This document shows, piece by piece, positions 9,616 to 19,984 of a stretch of DNA of 64,000 nt. The notes under the pieces were generated by a model. It was given only the letters and a program-made list of their open reading frames with translations, ran no database searches and was not told the DNA's origin. The translations under genes were made by a program, and so were the position numbers. Positions within the stretch are counted from its first letter, which is position 1. The number at the start of each line of letters is the position of its first letter. The stretch comes from Ectobius pallidus (lineage: Eukaryota; Arthropoda; Insecta; Blattodea; Ectobiidae), in assembly GCA_964059195.1 (NCBI GenBank), contig CAXKWD010000006.1:7556530-7620529 (forward strand), written 5' to 3'.

Positions 9616-12384
9616 TTAGCTCTCTTGACAGAAGTTCGTCAGAGATCCATGACGGCCCGGGCAGAACATTGCATGGTACCTTTCACATGTCTTATCACAC
9701 CTTTCACATATACAGTTTGGTTCTGGTTCATGATAACGCTTTGTCTTACACAATTTGAAGTGAAAGCCATGCACAGCGAAACGTGTTAAACAGTGTCTGA
9801 GTTCATACGATCCCTTCATCCAGTCAACAGTGGCCATCGCGTCCGTGGAGTAAAAATCACGCCAGATGTTCCTCTTCTTATCCTGCATCTCCTCCATTAG
9901 TTGTATATAACCCGGCGTGACGGGTAACAGCAGCTGAAGACGGAGCTCTTCCATGTAGAATAGTTCTCGTGTTAGTTCGTACACCAACCTTGATGGGGTA
10001 AATTTTGAGATGCACAGTGCTTTCTTTAGAAAGATCGCTTTCAGTTTTTCCAATTGGGCTAGATGGTTCCGTTTTAGATGGGGCCAAGTTAGGTCCAGAC
10101 CGTAAGTTACTATCGGTGTTACCTTTAGGTGAAATAGTTTGAGTGCTGTGTTGATGGAAAGCTTGTTTATACTCTTGATATCGTGCATTGCTCTGATTGC
10201 TGCATTTAGTTTTTCCTGTATGTGAAGCGTGAATACGTTGCCTGTAGTCTGAAAAGTGATACCTAGATATTTGAATGCAGTTACGTTCTGGAGGGGTCTT
10301 TGATTTAGATGGAAGACTGCCGACTTTCCGCCTTTCTTGAATGTTAGTGACACTGTTTTCTCTTCATTTATGTATAGATCGTTCTCTTGCGCCCATTTCG
10401 CTAGGTTGTCTATAGCTTGTTGTAGTTTCTCTTGTGATTCCGATATCAGGGCCACGTCGTCAGCATACATATATAAATTCACATCCTTTGGTATTGTCTC
10501 AGTGATGTCTGCCGTGGCTATGATAAATAATAGCGGGCTTAGGGGGTCCCCCTGTAAGACTCCTGTGGTTTGTTCTATTGGACGTGATAACGTGATACCA
10601 TCGTCGATCTCCAAATAGTTGGATGCTAGCAAGTTCCTGATGAGTCGCTTCAGATATTCATCCCTGCATGTCAATTTCTCTAGTAGGGTCTTCCTGCTGA
10701 TTGAATCGAAGGCTTTGGAGAAGTCAATAAAGATGGCATATAGCTTTCTCTTCGGGACCGACAGTGTAGCCTCGATGTCATCATGTAGACACTGGATAGC
10801 TTGAATTGTATTCCTTCCCCTCCTGAAGCCAAACTGACCCTCTGGGAGGTTACATTCTAGTTCCCGTGTCAGGCGCTCGCACAAAATTTTGGTTAAGATC
10901 TTGAGTATTGTGCATTCAAGAGATATCCCTCTATAGGCGTTGGGATCGTTGACGTTGCCCTTTCCTTTGTAGAGCATTTTCACTGTGGACTTCCTCCAAT
11001 TGTCTGGAATCTTTCCTTGCCTGAGGCACTCATTTAGAACTGTCGTAATTGCCTCCTTAAGCACCGGGGATGCCAGCTTGAGATGCTCGTTATAGACCTT
11101 GTCTGGACCACAGGCTTTGTTATTCTTGGAACTAGCTATGGCTTCCTCCACCTCTCGAGTCGTGAACCAATCTGGAATTGCGTCCGGATCGATCTCGAAT
11201 GAATCATTCCCAGGGCGTGTGTCCCTGCTTTGCAGTAGGCTAGTTAGGTGGGTCTCCCAAACTTCCATGGGTATATTCCTGGAGTATCTCGGCTGTTTCG
11301 GATTTAATGCCTTAAAGGGGCATTGCTCTGCCCGTTCTATCAGTTTCCGCTCCTCCTCCTCCTCCTCCTCCTCCTCCTCCAGGAAGTGTTTCTTCCTCTC
11401 TTTTATGAGAACCTTGTATTCTCTCCTTTTATTAGCGTATTGTTGCAGATACGCAGGATTTGGGTTATCACGGGCTAGGTGTAGGGCTTTCAGTGTGTCT
11501 CTACGAGCCTTATAACATATTTCGTCAAACCATGGTTTTGCTCTTCTTGGAGACGCTGAGATAGTGGCGCCTTTTAGTACGTGTTCTAGCATGTTTGCAG
11601 CGGCCTCCAGATTGCCCTCTGTAGCCAGTTTTATTATTACGTCGTTATCCTTCTTGCATAGTTCATGTTGGAGTGCCGATCTGGAGATTTTCATTGTTTC
11701 TGGTTTCACTTTCGCGATACTGCGATTGATATATAATGTGGTTACCACTGGTTGGTGTTTCCTGTACACATTGGGTAAGACACTCTGTTCCTTGGGTTTC
11801 ACCTTACTTATATTCGTAAACACAAGGTCAATGGTACTAGCTCCGTTATCACTGATATATGTCTTCGAAGTTTTACAGTTTACTAGTGTCAGTCCTTCCC
11901 CTTCCAAATAGTCTATGACTTGTGCAGATTTCCATGATGATATGTCAATTCGGCAATTTAAATCACCGGCTAGGATAATACTGTCATCAGCCTCCGTGGC
12001 GTTTAGCGCCGTGCTTATCTCGTCTATGATTTGGTGAGGGGTAAATTCTGGTTGAAAATAAACTCCTATGAGTACACACAGCTTAGTTGTTACTACCAAA
12101 ACATTGTTTGTTTGAAGTATCTTCTTGAAGGGCTCAAATTTGTAATTTAACAAGCATGTGATTCCCCCTTTTGGTCTTCCCATTTGCCCCTGTTCTGCTA
12201 GTAGATTAATCGTGTAATGTGTCCTCGCACTCCACTCCGACGTTAGGAAAGTTTCTACTAGTATTGCCGCATCGTACGCCTCAAGTATGTTCTCTGGTGC
12301 CGAATTTACTACACTTTGTAATCCTTCGATATTCCACAATAATAGCTTGACGTCACTGTCCTTTGATCCTGCTAAGTGTGGGTT
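9616..12384 (-). CDS. LINE ORF2: endonuclease, reverse transcriptase and CCHC finger
   Basis: One open frame. Counting from the TTG at 12339 it has 907 codons, but the frame is open back to 12384 and has no convincing ATG. Residues ~1-200 are an APE-type endonuclease (WNIEGL, ET at 29-30, GDLN at 125-128, STIDLVFTN at 168-176). The usual SDH motif reads KHQP (194-197), so catalysis may be impaired. Residues ~400-700 are the RT (FGFRRGR at 503-509, FIDFSKAFD, GVLQGDPLSPLLF, YMYADD at 623-628). The C-terminus has a CCHC-type finger (CICERC..CERYHAMFC). A run of about 10 Glu at 321-330 comes from a GAG microsatellite. The frame overlaps the end of ORF1, and ORF1 stops in TAATAA, which suggests stop-coupled reinitiation. 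The gene copies the element RNA at the insertion site (family knowledge). Confidence 0.9.
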   Translation of the reverse strand, partial: NPHLAGSKDSDVKLLLWNIEGLQSVVNSAPENILEAYDAAILVETFLTSEWSARTHYTINLLAEQGQMGRPKGGITCLLNYKFEPFKKILQTNNVLVVTTKLCVLIGVYFQPEFTPHQIIDEISTALNATEADDSIILAGDLNCRIDISSWKSAQVIDYLEGEGLTLVNCKTSKTYISDNGASTIDLVFTNISKVKPKEQSVLPNVYRKHQPVVTTLYINRSIAKVKPETMKISRSALQHELCKKDNDVIIKLATEGNLEAAANMLEHVLKGATISASPRRAKPWFDEICYKARRDTLKALHLARDNPNPAYLQQYANKRREYKVLIKERKKHFLEEEEEEEEEERKLIERAEQCPFKALNPKQPRYSRNIPMEVWETHLTSLLQSRDTRPGNDSFEIDPDAIPDWFTTREVEEAIASSKNNKACGPDKVYNEHLKLASPVLKEAITTVLNECLRQGKIPDNWRKSTVKMLYKGKGNVNDPNAYRGISLECTILKILTKILCERLTRELECNLPEGQFGFRRGRNTIQAIQCLHDDIEATLSVPKRKLYAIFIDFSKAFDSISRKTLLEKLTCRDEYLKRLIRNLLASNYLEIDDGITLSRPIEQTTGVLQGDPLSPLLFIIATADITETIPKDVNLYMYADDVALISESQEKLQQAIDNLAKWAQENDLYINEEKTVSLTFKKGGKSAVFHLNQRPLQNVTAFKYLGITFQTTGNVFTLHIQEKLNAAIRAMHDIKSINKLSINTALKLFHLKVTPIVTYGLDLTWPHLKRNHLAQLEKLKAIFLKKALCISKFTPSRLVYELTRELFYMEELRLQLLLPVTPGYIQLMEEMQDKKRNIWRDFYSTDAMATVDWMKGSYELRHCLTRFAVHGFHFKLCKTKRYHEPEPNCICERCDKTCERYHAMFCPGRHGSLTNFCQES
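11349..11382. repeat. (TCC)n microsatellite inside LINE ORF2
   Basis: About ten TCC units on the plus strand; they encode the poly-Glu run of ORF2 between its endonuclease and RT domains. Confidence 0.85.
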
Positions 12385-12385
12385 A

Positions 12386-13284
12386 TTAGAAACGAAAGGG
12401 CCGAAACATTACTTCTGCCGGCCAGAAGCTCGGATCGTAGGCTTCGTCTTTCCTTTCGAATGGTATTCCGACTCGGAAGGCTTTATTTTCCCCTCTGTTG
12501 TTCAACTGCTCACATTTTACCCCGTTTTCGAATCCTTTATCATTGAGGTAGTTAATCACATCATCGACGGTGCACTCAGGGTTCAGGCGACCTACATACA
12601 ACCACGCTGTTTTATTTGCCGCCCTGAATCTTCCGTTTGAAGCTGCTGCTACTCCTCTCTGTGGTCTTCGTTCCATTCGGGGTCTCAGCTCCTCTTCTGC
12701 TTCCCTTTCCCTATGTGTTGTTGGTTGCGTCGCTGTGGGTCGCCGATGTTGTATAACTCCCTCTGTGACTGCTATAGAGGCATACGTAGGATTTTGTCTG
12801 TCATCTTCGGTTGTCTCTTGTCGGCGAATCTCCCTGTTTTCACTGTTGTCCTGCATGAGTTTACTATGCAGTGTTTTGATCATGTCTTTTATCAGTGTTA
12901 ACTCTGCGCGGGTCTCATTTTGAGCTTGTTTATTTTCCGCATCTTTTGCTTCCGTAATTCTTTTAGTGCTCGGATTTTGTCTTCTTCCTTTGGGGCTCTT
13001 TTCTTTTTCAGATCTTCTGTGCATGTAGGGCACAACCATAACAGCGCACATTTCTTGGAGTTGAGTATATTGTATTCTCCCATGGAAATACCGGCACACT
13101 CTCTATGGAACCACTGTTCACAGGGGCCGTCGCATCCTACTGCTTGTGGCTCGGTTCCGACGTCCTTCGAGCATTTTGGGCATGAGTAGCTCCCATTCTC
13201 GTTGGCGTTGGTAGTATTGCTATTGCTTCTGCTTCTTTGGGACGGCATCTCTGTGTGACCTCGGTGGCTGGTACTATCCGTCAC
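12386..13284 (-). pseudogene. LINE ORF1 with PHD-like finger, frameshifted
   Basis: Two overlapping frames. The first (13284-12898) has a PHD-type finger: YSCPKC, VGCDGPCEQWFHREC, LLWLCPTC. The second (13099-12386) has a charged, coiled-coil-like middle (ENKQAQNETRAELTLIKDMI), then an RRM-like C-terminal segment (TAWLYVGRLNPECTVDDVI) before TAA. They read as one ORF1 broken by a one-base shift at about 12950-13040. PHD-bearing ORF1 proteins are known in some insect LINEs; the protein would bind the element RNA. The shift could be a real lesion or an assembly error. Confidence 0.7.
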
Positions 13285-13330
13285 TTCCGGTTTTGTAATC
13301 GCTCCCCTCCTTTCAAATATGGCGACCTTC

Positions 13331-13958
13331 TGGTGTAATCACGTGGATATATTATTTAATATACCTTCTCTCGCTCTGGCACTTGCTTGATGCACCAATA
13401 CTCCTTCGGGTGTCTCGGCCCTTACCTGAGCTCGGGGGTACTGCAATTCTGCCGGGCACTCGAGTTTCCAGTAAGCTTTTTACTTTTAGTCACTTACGAC
13501 CTCACTCCGTCTACCTGACCGGAACCGGAAGACAAGACATATGTCCTTGTGTTAGTGTTTTTGTTGAGTAGAGAGCTTATTAGTTTTTCTTTTGCTTTTA
13601 GCAAATATCGCGTTCTATTTAACGTTTTAGTTTCTTGAGTTACGAGAAGCTATATCACTAGCGCTAGTCTTTCATAGACAATAGACATCGTCAAGTATCT
13701 TTATATATTTGACAAATAAAATAATTTGAAAAGCATTCAAAAATTATTTGTAAAACATCAAATTTTGAAATTTCGTGCTGAGATTACAGCTTGAAGGACG
13801 GAAGCCGTGGCCTTAGGGCAAGATAGCTAACGACTATCTAGAACAAGCGGCACGCTGCCCCCGGCATTTAAAAGGGGTCCGAACGAATAAGGGTGTGTTC
13901 ATTGATCCGGGAACATACGATTTTGAAGTTTGATTAAGTTTTATAAATAATTTCAAAA
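13331..13958. other. LINE 5' region and unassigned flank
   Basis: The first part is probably the 5' UTR of the minus-strand LINE. The remainder has no recognisable coding pattern. Confidence 0.45.
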
Positions 13959-14666
13959 ATGGTCGCAGTAATCCAAGCGACGCTCAACCTCGCAACAACT
14001 TTGTTGTTGTTAGGTTCTGGTGCAGGTGCAAAGCCAGCACAAATAAAGAAAAGAGAGGAGGAGAAAGAGAAGAAAGGGAGAAAGTATGTATCTCCCAAGG
14101 ATACCAACGTGGAAAATGTCCACGTATTGTGGAAGTTGTTCAAGGAGTTGAACAACTATCACGGTTTTAATATGGCAACATTTAAGTATTATAAACAAAT
14201 GTTCACGGAATCGGCAACCAAATACAAGCATCACTTACAGGCCTGCCAATATTTGAAGAAATTAGGCAAGTCAACACCACATGTTTGTGTTGATCATTGC
14301 TTTGATTGTAACCTTGACGAAATTAGAGCGGAGCAGGCAAAACATCAAAAGTTTTGTCTTCAACGCAGTATTGAGTGCCGAAATAATTTGAAGAAATTTG
14401 TGGAACAATTTTTTGAACCAGTTTTGAATGTTGACACTAAATCTGCAATAAATGTTGGTACGTACATGGAGTTGAAAGGAAAAACCGAGTCATATATATC
14501 TAATGGAAATGTAAACAAGAATTTTTTAGAAAATTTATCTGAAATAGCTGTGGAAGAAGGCAAAATTCACACTTATTTCAGACCAAGCAAAAGAACACAT
14601 ATAATACATTCACTTTCAGCTAGACGCAGTAACGAACTAGATGGTGCTCCAACTCAAAATTACTGA
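13959..14666 (+). CDS. Uncharacterised 235-codon ORF
   Basis: I do not recognise this protein. It starts at ATG with a moderately hydrophobic first ~28 residues (AVIQATLNLATTLLLLGSG), which resembles a weak signal peptide. A Lys/Glu-rich charged stretch (~28-47) and a Cys/His-bearing middle (HLQACQYLKKLGK, then HVCVDHCFDC) follow. The C-terminus is basic (RPSKRTHIIHSLSARR) and it ends at TGA. No neighbour explains it; the sequence around it is transposon debris, so a fragment of an unlisted mobile element is as likely as a host gene. No intron or polyadenylation signal is evident. Confidence 0.35.
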   Translation: MVAVIQATLNLATTLLLLGSGAGAKPAQIKKREEEKEKKGRKYVSPKDTNVENVHVLWKLFKELNNYHGFNMATFKYYKQMFTESATKYKHHLQACQYLKKLGKSTPHVCVDHCFDCNLDEIRAEQAKHQKFCLQRSIECRNNLKKFVEQFFEPVLNVDTKSAINVGTYMELKGKTESYISNGNVNKNFLENLSEIAVEEGKIHTYFRPSKRTHIIHSLSARRSNELDGAPTQNY

Positions 14667-15184
14667 ACTTAAAACAAGTGTTTGAGACAATCATGAATGA
14701 TAAGCAGGGCCCGGATTTCAAGGTTTTAACCTATTTTTCCCCAGCTTCCTAACAAATGCAACGATCGTGTGGGTTAGGTTTGAAAATTACTTGCTCGAAT
14801 ATCGTGCGTATTTCTTGCTTCACACCGGACTGCAACTATCGTGCGGGCTTTGCTTTTGCTGTTTCAACTGGTTTTACTTCTCCAAGTATCCCACAGAGGC
14901 ATCTGAAACGACTTCTTGGATAGCATGGCCACGGTCAGAAAATACGCTGCAAGTAAGTCTCATTTTTTACTTCAGATTTCAAATTTCTAAATATTCAGTA
15001 TTTATAATTGTCTTTTAATGTTTTCAATATATAACTGATGGTATTATAATATTTATCTTTGCATATTGACACTTTTATTAGCCATGAGAATCACACCAGC
15101 AGGATTGTGCTGGTCAGGTGTTTGGTTAGTTTGTGAGGTTATGTGTACTTGTTATGGTCTTCAATTCAATATTCATGTGTTCTA
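14667..15184. other. No gene recognised
   Basis: Contains a short ATG frame at 14926-14951 followed by a consensus donor (GTAAGT), possibly a leader exon of the piggyBac-like fragment. Otherwise nothing clear. Confidence 0.35.
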
Positions 15185-15790
15185 GGACCTCTCACTGAGG
15201 AAGAGATCTTAAAACTCTTAGAAAATTCAGATTTAGAGGGATTTTCATCTGATGAGGATGATCCACTGGTTGAACCTAGTCAGTCACAAATTCCTGTACT
15301 TGAATCATCACATGATGACCAGATAGAAGGAGATAATGAAGGAAAAGATAATGATGTCAGCCTACAAGAAACTACTCATCCTTCTTCTAAGAGAAAGCTG
15401 ATTTGGAAACAGAAAGAGTTTGAAGAAAAAACTCATCTTCCACCTTTAGATTTCCAAACTTTACATGTGAATATTTTTATTTTTATTTTGATTAATGCTT
15501 TATTTTCACATGTTTATTTTTTCTTGTTCATTTTTAAATACAATATTAAGTGGAGTATTTTGTTTGTTTCAGAATGTTACTGTAAGATCACCACTTTAGT
15601 ATCATCAAGAATATTTTGGCAATTCTTTTTTCGAAAATGCTGCTGAGAAAACAATTATGTATGCAATTGCTAACACTGGAAAAGAGTTAAAAACAACTCC
15701 TGAAGAGCTCAAAACATATTCGCTATCCCCGGGTTACAATGTACTGGCAGAAAGCATCAAACAGGAGAAAAATAGAGATGGAATATGTAG
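15185..15790 (+). pseudogene. piggyBac-like transposase fragment (N-terminal)
   Basis: 15187-15467 decodes as LTEEEILKLLENSDLEGFSS with an acidic tail, then IWKQKEFEEKTHLPPLDFQ: the acidic N-terminus and WK.K.F block of PGBD/piggyBac transposases. An intron-like interval (GTGAAT to TTTCAG, about 15468-15572) separates it from a segment matching the EYF..FF block (EYFGNSFFENAAEKTIMYA, then KELKTTPEELKTY). One stop lies in the second block. The catalytic DDD region is missing; the sequence changes into a P-element fragment near 15790. Confidence 0.6.
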
Positions 15791-16395
15791 GCCTACTACA
15801 AAATTCTCTACCTACAGGATTTCATGGTCCATTATCTGATGCCAGAGCACCTAAGTGGAACGAATCTAGAGGAAGACTGAAAAGTTGCAGCATTAAGAAA
15901 GCAGGTGTCAAGATTAAAAAAAACCATATCCGCTGTTCGAACCGACAACGCTCTTGTGAAACAAGAAAATGCTGAGTACAAACAAAGATACAGTGCCATG
16001 CTAGAAAGTAATTTTATTTCAAGTCAGTTAAAATTACAGAAGAAGAGAAGAAGGGGACGTAGGTATACTGGCTACGATAAGAGTTTTGCACATATCTCCA
16101 GGGGCTTACAGATTTGCCAGGAGAGACTTCGTTTCGGAGGTAATTAAGTGACTTGGAAGTTTGTGTTGGTATCAATGAGAATATTATAGAAATTTTAAAA
16201 CTCAAAAGCCATACCATGCCTATGGAGGACACAACTTTCTATAGTTCTAGATGAAATCTCTTTGAAAGAGGGGATGACGTACAACACAATGGGAGATTTT
16301 TTTGAAGGTCTACCTGATTTAGGGAAGGATTTGTCAAGGAAACAAAATGATTGCATACAATTTGCAAATCAAGCTTTAGGTGTCATGATAAGCGG
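15790..16395 (+). pseudogene. P-element/THAP9-like transposase fragment
   Basis: Decodes in three frames as APKWNESRGRLKSCSIKKAG, RGRRYTGYDKSFAHIS, GAYRFARRDFVSE and, near 16245-16390, DEISLKEGMTYNTMGDFFEG followed by FANQALGVMI. These are the GYDKSFA block and the DE.SLK catalytic block of P-element transposases. Frameshifts show it is dead. The THAP domain and the C-terminal part are absent. It ends where a minus-strand Penelope fragment begins. Confidence 0.6.
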
Positions 16396-17143
16396 TATAA
16401 AATGTAATTATAAATAAGTTGAATGTGAAGCTATTTTGTTTGATGCATAAGTCTGTGAGCTTATTGTACTCCTTAATTTCTTCGGGTGTGGTTCCATTTA
16501 ATGACAGCCATTGTTTTATTAATTTTGGTAATTTTTCAGTAGGGATACTCGTGAATAATGAACTTACATCAAAAGATACTAGAATATCATCCTCCTCCAC
16601 CCGGGTTTCTTTGATTTTCTCCACTAATTCTAACGAGTTTTGTATGCTCAAGGAATCATATTTCTCAAATTTTTGGCATTTATCGACTAACCATTTTGCC
16701 AATTTATAAGTTGGTGCATCAATGTTATTAATAATAGGTCGCATACTGTCGTCTTTTTTATGGATTTTAGGTAGGCAGTACAGTTTAGGAAGTTTTGGAT
16801 TTGGTACTACTAGTTTCCTTTTTTCACGGTTTGAAATTATGCTGCTCCCTTTTATTGTCTTGAGAGTTTCATCTGTGAGCTTTTTCAAAGGGTCTTTTGT
16901 TAATTTTTCATATTGTGGATTTTGCAGAAGTTTGTTTGTTATATTTACGTAGTCATCTTGATCCATAATTACTGTTTTGTTACCTTTGTCAGCTTTTAAA
17001 TAATACACGGGTTTCTGGTTCAATTCAGTGATGTTTTGTTTGAAAACTGTGGTCTTATGATTAGGCTTCAGAGGGATTTGTTCCAAAATTTTGATGCATT
17101 TTGATTGTGCTACAATCTTTTCATTGTCTTTGAAACAGAACAA
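16376..17143 (-). pseudogene. Penelope-like element reverse transcriptase fragment
   Basis: An open frame of 255 codons with the N-terminal RT blocks of Penelope-like elements: YYLKADKGNKTVIMDQDDY, LYCLPKIHKKDDSMRPIIN, and ILVSFDVSSLFTSIPTEK, which contains the first catalytic Asp. It breaks off before the YADD motif and the GIY-YIG endonuclease. A separate GIY-YIG-bearing Penelope fragment is present at 33.3-33.9 kb. Confidence 0.8.
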
Positions 17144-17898
17144 AATGGATGTCTACGCACATTTGTACACTATGGTGTTCCCTATTCATAGCGACCCCTT
17201 GTAATTACGGCCTTTAGGACCAAAGAGTCTTCTAACATTTAGTCAGCCCCTCGGAAGAAAAAATGTGATTGCACAGAGTTGTGTTATGCAAATAGGACCT
17301 AAACAACACGTTGGAAATAGTTACTGCAAAAGGGGGTAATAACGAAAAGACGATACACATTAATACAAAAATTGAATTGTCTTTAACATACAGGCGGGAA
17401 ATACATAGATGTTAGAGAAAACAAACACTTTCTCTCCCTCGCAGAAGTAGCATGTTATCTTGAAAAACAATCTTTACTTGCCACACACACACATAACACG
17501 ATGCTAGGAATAAACATATTCTCGATAGAGAAAGTAATAAGGTCAGCTCATTTCCGTCTCGCAATGGGATGATAAATTAAAATATTTAAATATACAAGTG
17601 TATGCAGATAGGACCTTTCCTCCTTTAGATTTTCGGAGGGTGTAACACGAAGAGATGTGACAACTTTCCTTTACATTAATAAATAGAACGATGTGGGTAT
17701 AGTATTTTACAAGTTAAGGTTTACGAAACAGAAGAAGAAGAAAAAACTGTATACGCCTATAGGACCAATGTGCGGAGGAGGATAAAGAAAGAAATAATAA
17801 TAATAATAATATTCGCTCGTTATAAGTACCGATTACACTACCCGCTGTTTGTAGATACTCTGTCTCGGACACGTGAATTCAGAAGGAAAATTCGATGC
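17144..17898. other. Noncoding repeat-rich flank
   Basis: No gene. Short ATAGGACC motifs recur here, and a (AAT)n lies near 17797-17812; the motifs also occur in the satellite-like region that follows. Confidence 0.5.
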
Positions 17899-18255
17899 CA
17901 CAGTCAGGATATTCAGCTCCCCCGTGCCAATGCTCTAGCCAATTGAGCTACCATAGCATAGTGCTTGTACAACACAGAATACAAAAAATGCCATAGTCAG
18001 GATATTCGGTTCTCCGTGCCGATGCTCTACCCAATTGAGCTACCATAGCATAGTGCTTGTACAACACAGAATTAAAAAATGCTATAGTCGGGATATTCGG
18101 CTCTCCGTGCCGATGCTCTAGCCAAACGAGCTACCGTAACATCGTGTTTGTACAACACAGAATAAAAAAAATTCAATGCCTTAACCAGGATTTGAACCAG
18201 GATGTTCGGCTCTCCGTGCCGTTGCTCTAACCAACTGAGCTAGCACAGCAAAGTG
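17899..18255 (-). repeat. Tandem array of four tRNA-like units
   Basis: Four units with the block TGCTCTA.CCAA..GAGCTA at 17931, 18023, 18114 and 18223 (spacing about 92, 91 and 109). On the minus strand each reads as a tRNA-like D-arm (TAGCTCAGTTGG type) followed by a CGGCACGGAGAGCCG hairpin. The last unit (about 18178-18250) also keeps a T-arm (CCTGGTTCAAATCCTGG) and is the most tRNA-like. Acceptor stems do not pair and the other units have decayed T-arms, so I read these as SINE-like tRNA relics. Confidence 0.65.
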
Positions 18256-18451
18256 TTTGTACAGCATTAAAATAACGATCTATTTTGCGACACATCACGG
18301 ACATCGGAATGAGAGAGAGAGAGAAGTATCAATGTCATCCGCGACATGGTTATACCACGACCAAAATCAATTTTTTTTTTAAATAAAAATTCCCACTGAC
18401 TCTAGATAGCCCTACTCTGTCTTGCGTAGTGAATAGCCTAATACGTGACAT

Positions 18452-18643
18452 TGTAGATAGGACCTATAATACACCAAGTTTTTTTCTTTTTCTCATGTAG
18501 CTACGTCCTGTGAGGGTATAGGATAATAATAATAATACAATTAGCCCTTAGAAGAAATGTGTGTAAAAAAAATCCAGACACAGATCACACTTGCATTGCG
18601 GTGAATAAAAAATCTAACTATACACGAGCAGTATCTTACGATG

Positions 18644-18683
<40 letters not shown>

Positions 18684-19003
18684 AATTTAGCCCTTAGAAG
18701 AAATGTGTTGCCATAAAACCGTTATGTAGATAGGACCTATAATACAACAAGTTTTTTTTCCTCCGGGAAATACAGTGTAACCCATAGAAGAAATGTCTTG
18801 CCGTAAAGCTGTTATATAGATAGGACCTATAATACACCAAGTTTTTTTCTTTTTCTCATGTAGCTACGTCCTGTGAGGGTATAGGATAATAATAATAATA
18901 CAATTAGCCCTTAGAAGAAATGTGTGTAAAAAAAATCCAGACACAGATCACACTTGCATTGCGGTGAATAAAAAATCTAACTATACACGAGCAGTATCTT
19001 ACG

Positions 19004-19037
<34 letters not shown>

Positions 19038-19400
19038 AATTTAGCCCTTAGAAGAAATGTGTTGCCATAAAACTGTTATGTAGATAGGACCTATAATACA
19101 AGTTTTTTTTTCCTCCGGGAAATACAGTGTAACCCTTAGAAGAAATGTCTTGCCGTAAAGCTGTTATATAGATAGGACCTATAATACAACAAGTTTTTTT
19201 CCTCATGTGACGGTATTGGATAAGGAAAGTCCTTAAACCAGCTATCCGGAAATGTGTAAAATCCAGACAGCGAACACACTTGCATTGTGGCGAATAAAAA
19301 ATCTAACTATGCACGAGTAGTATCGTACGATAATAATAATAATAATAATAATAATAATCTAGCCTTTAGAAGAAATGTGTCTTGATTTTTTTTTCTTTGT
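18452..19400. repeat. Tandem ~360-bp satellite-like repeats with internal (AAT)n
   Basis: Units begin with TAGATAGGACCTATAATACA near 18452, 18816 and 19169 (spacing about 364 and 353). Each has a second half-unit with the same start. Shared blocks include GCCCTTAGAAGAAATGTG, CACACTTGCATTG and GAGCAGTATCTTACGA, followed by (AAT)n of varying length. Confidence 0.85.
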
Positions 19401-19589
19401 AGACCTGTGTAATCAGCCCTTACGTCGTTCGGAAACAGAAAATAAACGGACGGCACTACGAATTATGAAAAATACTGTTTATACTAATTACATAGAAATA
19501 ATATTGGAAAGATAAATGGAGACAATTATAAGGTGTGTAGGAAACTCAAAGACATAGAGGGTTACAGACCGTAATGTAACAATAATGAT

Positions 19590-19620
<31 letters not shown>

Positions 19621-19682
19621 TTTTATTAGATCTTTAGCTACACAGTGTATAGATAGTTTACTCGCATGTCTGTATATTAACA

Positions 19683-19713
<31 letters not shown>

Positions 19714-19796
19714 TTCAACATTAAGGTGTAAAATCGTGAAACATACACCACAAATAACTAATCTAGGTCATAACCTCGGGTAAAATCCGTGCGCTG

Positions 19797-19856
<60 letters not shown>

Positions 19857-19984
19857 GGATGCAAGTGTGTACGATATTCTCATCCCATCAGAGCATTCTC
19901 GTTAGAAGGTGTGTCTGCGCAACGGAAGCCTTTACAGAAGAATTGTGTCTGCGCATTAACAAAGCTACTTCATGGGTAAGTACT
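19401..19984. repeat. Diverged satellite-like units plus (AAT)n and (TA)n microsatellites
   Basis: The block CGTTCGGAAACAGAAAATAA near 19414 is shared with units at 20105 and 21627. (AAT)n at about 19590-19620 and 19682-19712, and a pure (TA)n at about 19800-19853. Confidence 0.7.

Larger units (their letters stand above)
9583..13330 (-). mobile_element. Nearly full-length non-LTR retrotransposon (Jockey/CR1-like), minus strand
   Basis: Contains ORF1 (13284-12386) and ORF2 (12384-9616) in the order usual for APE-type LINEs. The 3' end lies near 9583, close to a GCGCACAATGTGC near-palindrome that also occurs near 1559 and 39366. The 5' boundary is not sharp (about 13300-13750). ORF2 is open throughout; ORF1 carries an apparent frameshift. 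A diverged relative lies at 46086-49505 and a short piece at 39505-39640, so the family is repeated locally. I assign it to the Jockey/CR1-like group only broadly. Confidence 0.85.

Noticed and set aside
10337..12923. Several plus-strand ORFs of 60-138 codons
   Set aside because: They are antisense shadows of the LINE ORF1 and ORF2.
13520..13545. Target-site duplication for the 9.6-kb LINE (ACATATG near 13533 and 9573)
   Set aside because: Only seven common bases in AT-rich DNA, and the hAT frame does not resume after it.
18178..18250. Functional tRNA-Ser gene
   Set aside because: Acceptor strands do not pair and there is no long variable arm; part of a tandem array of relics.
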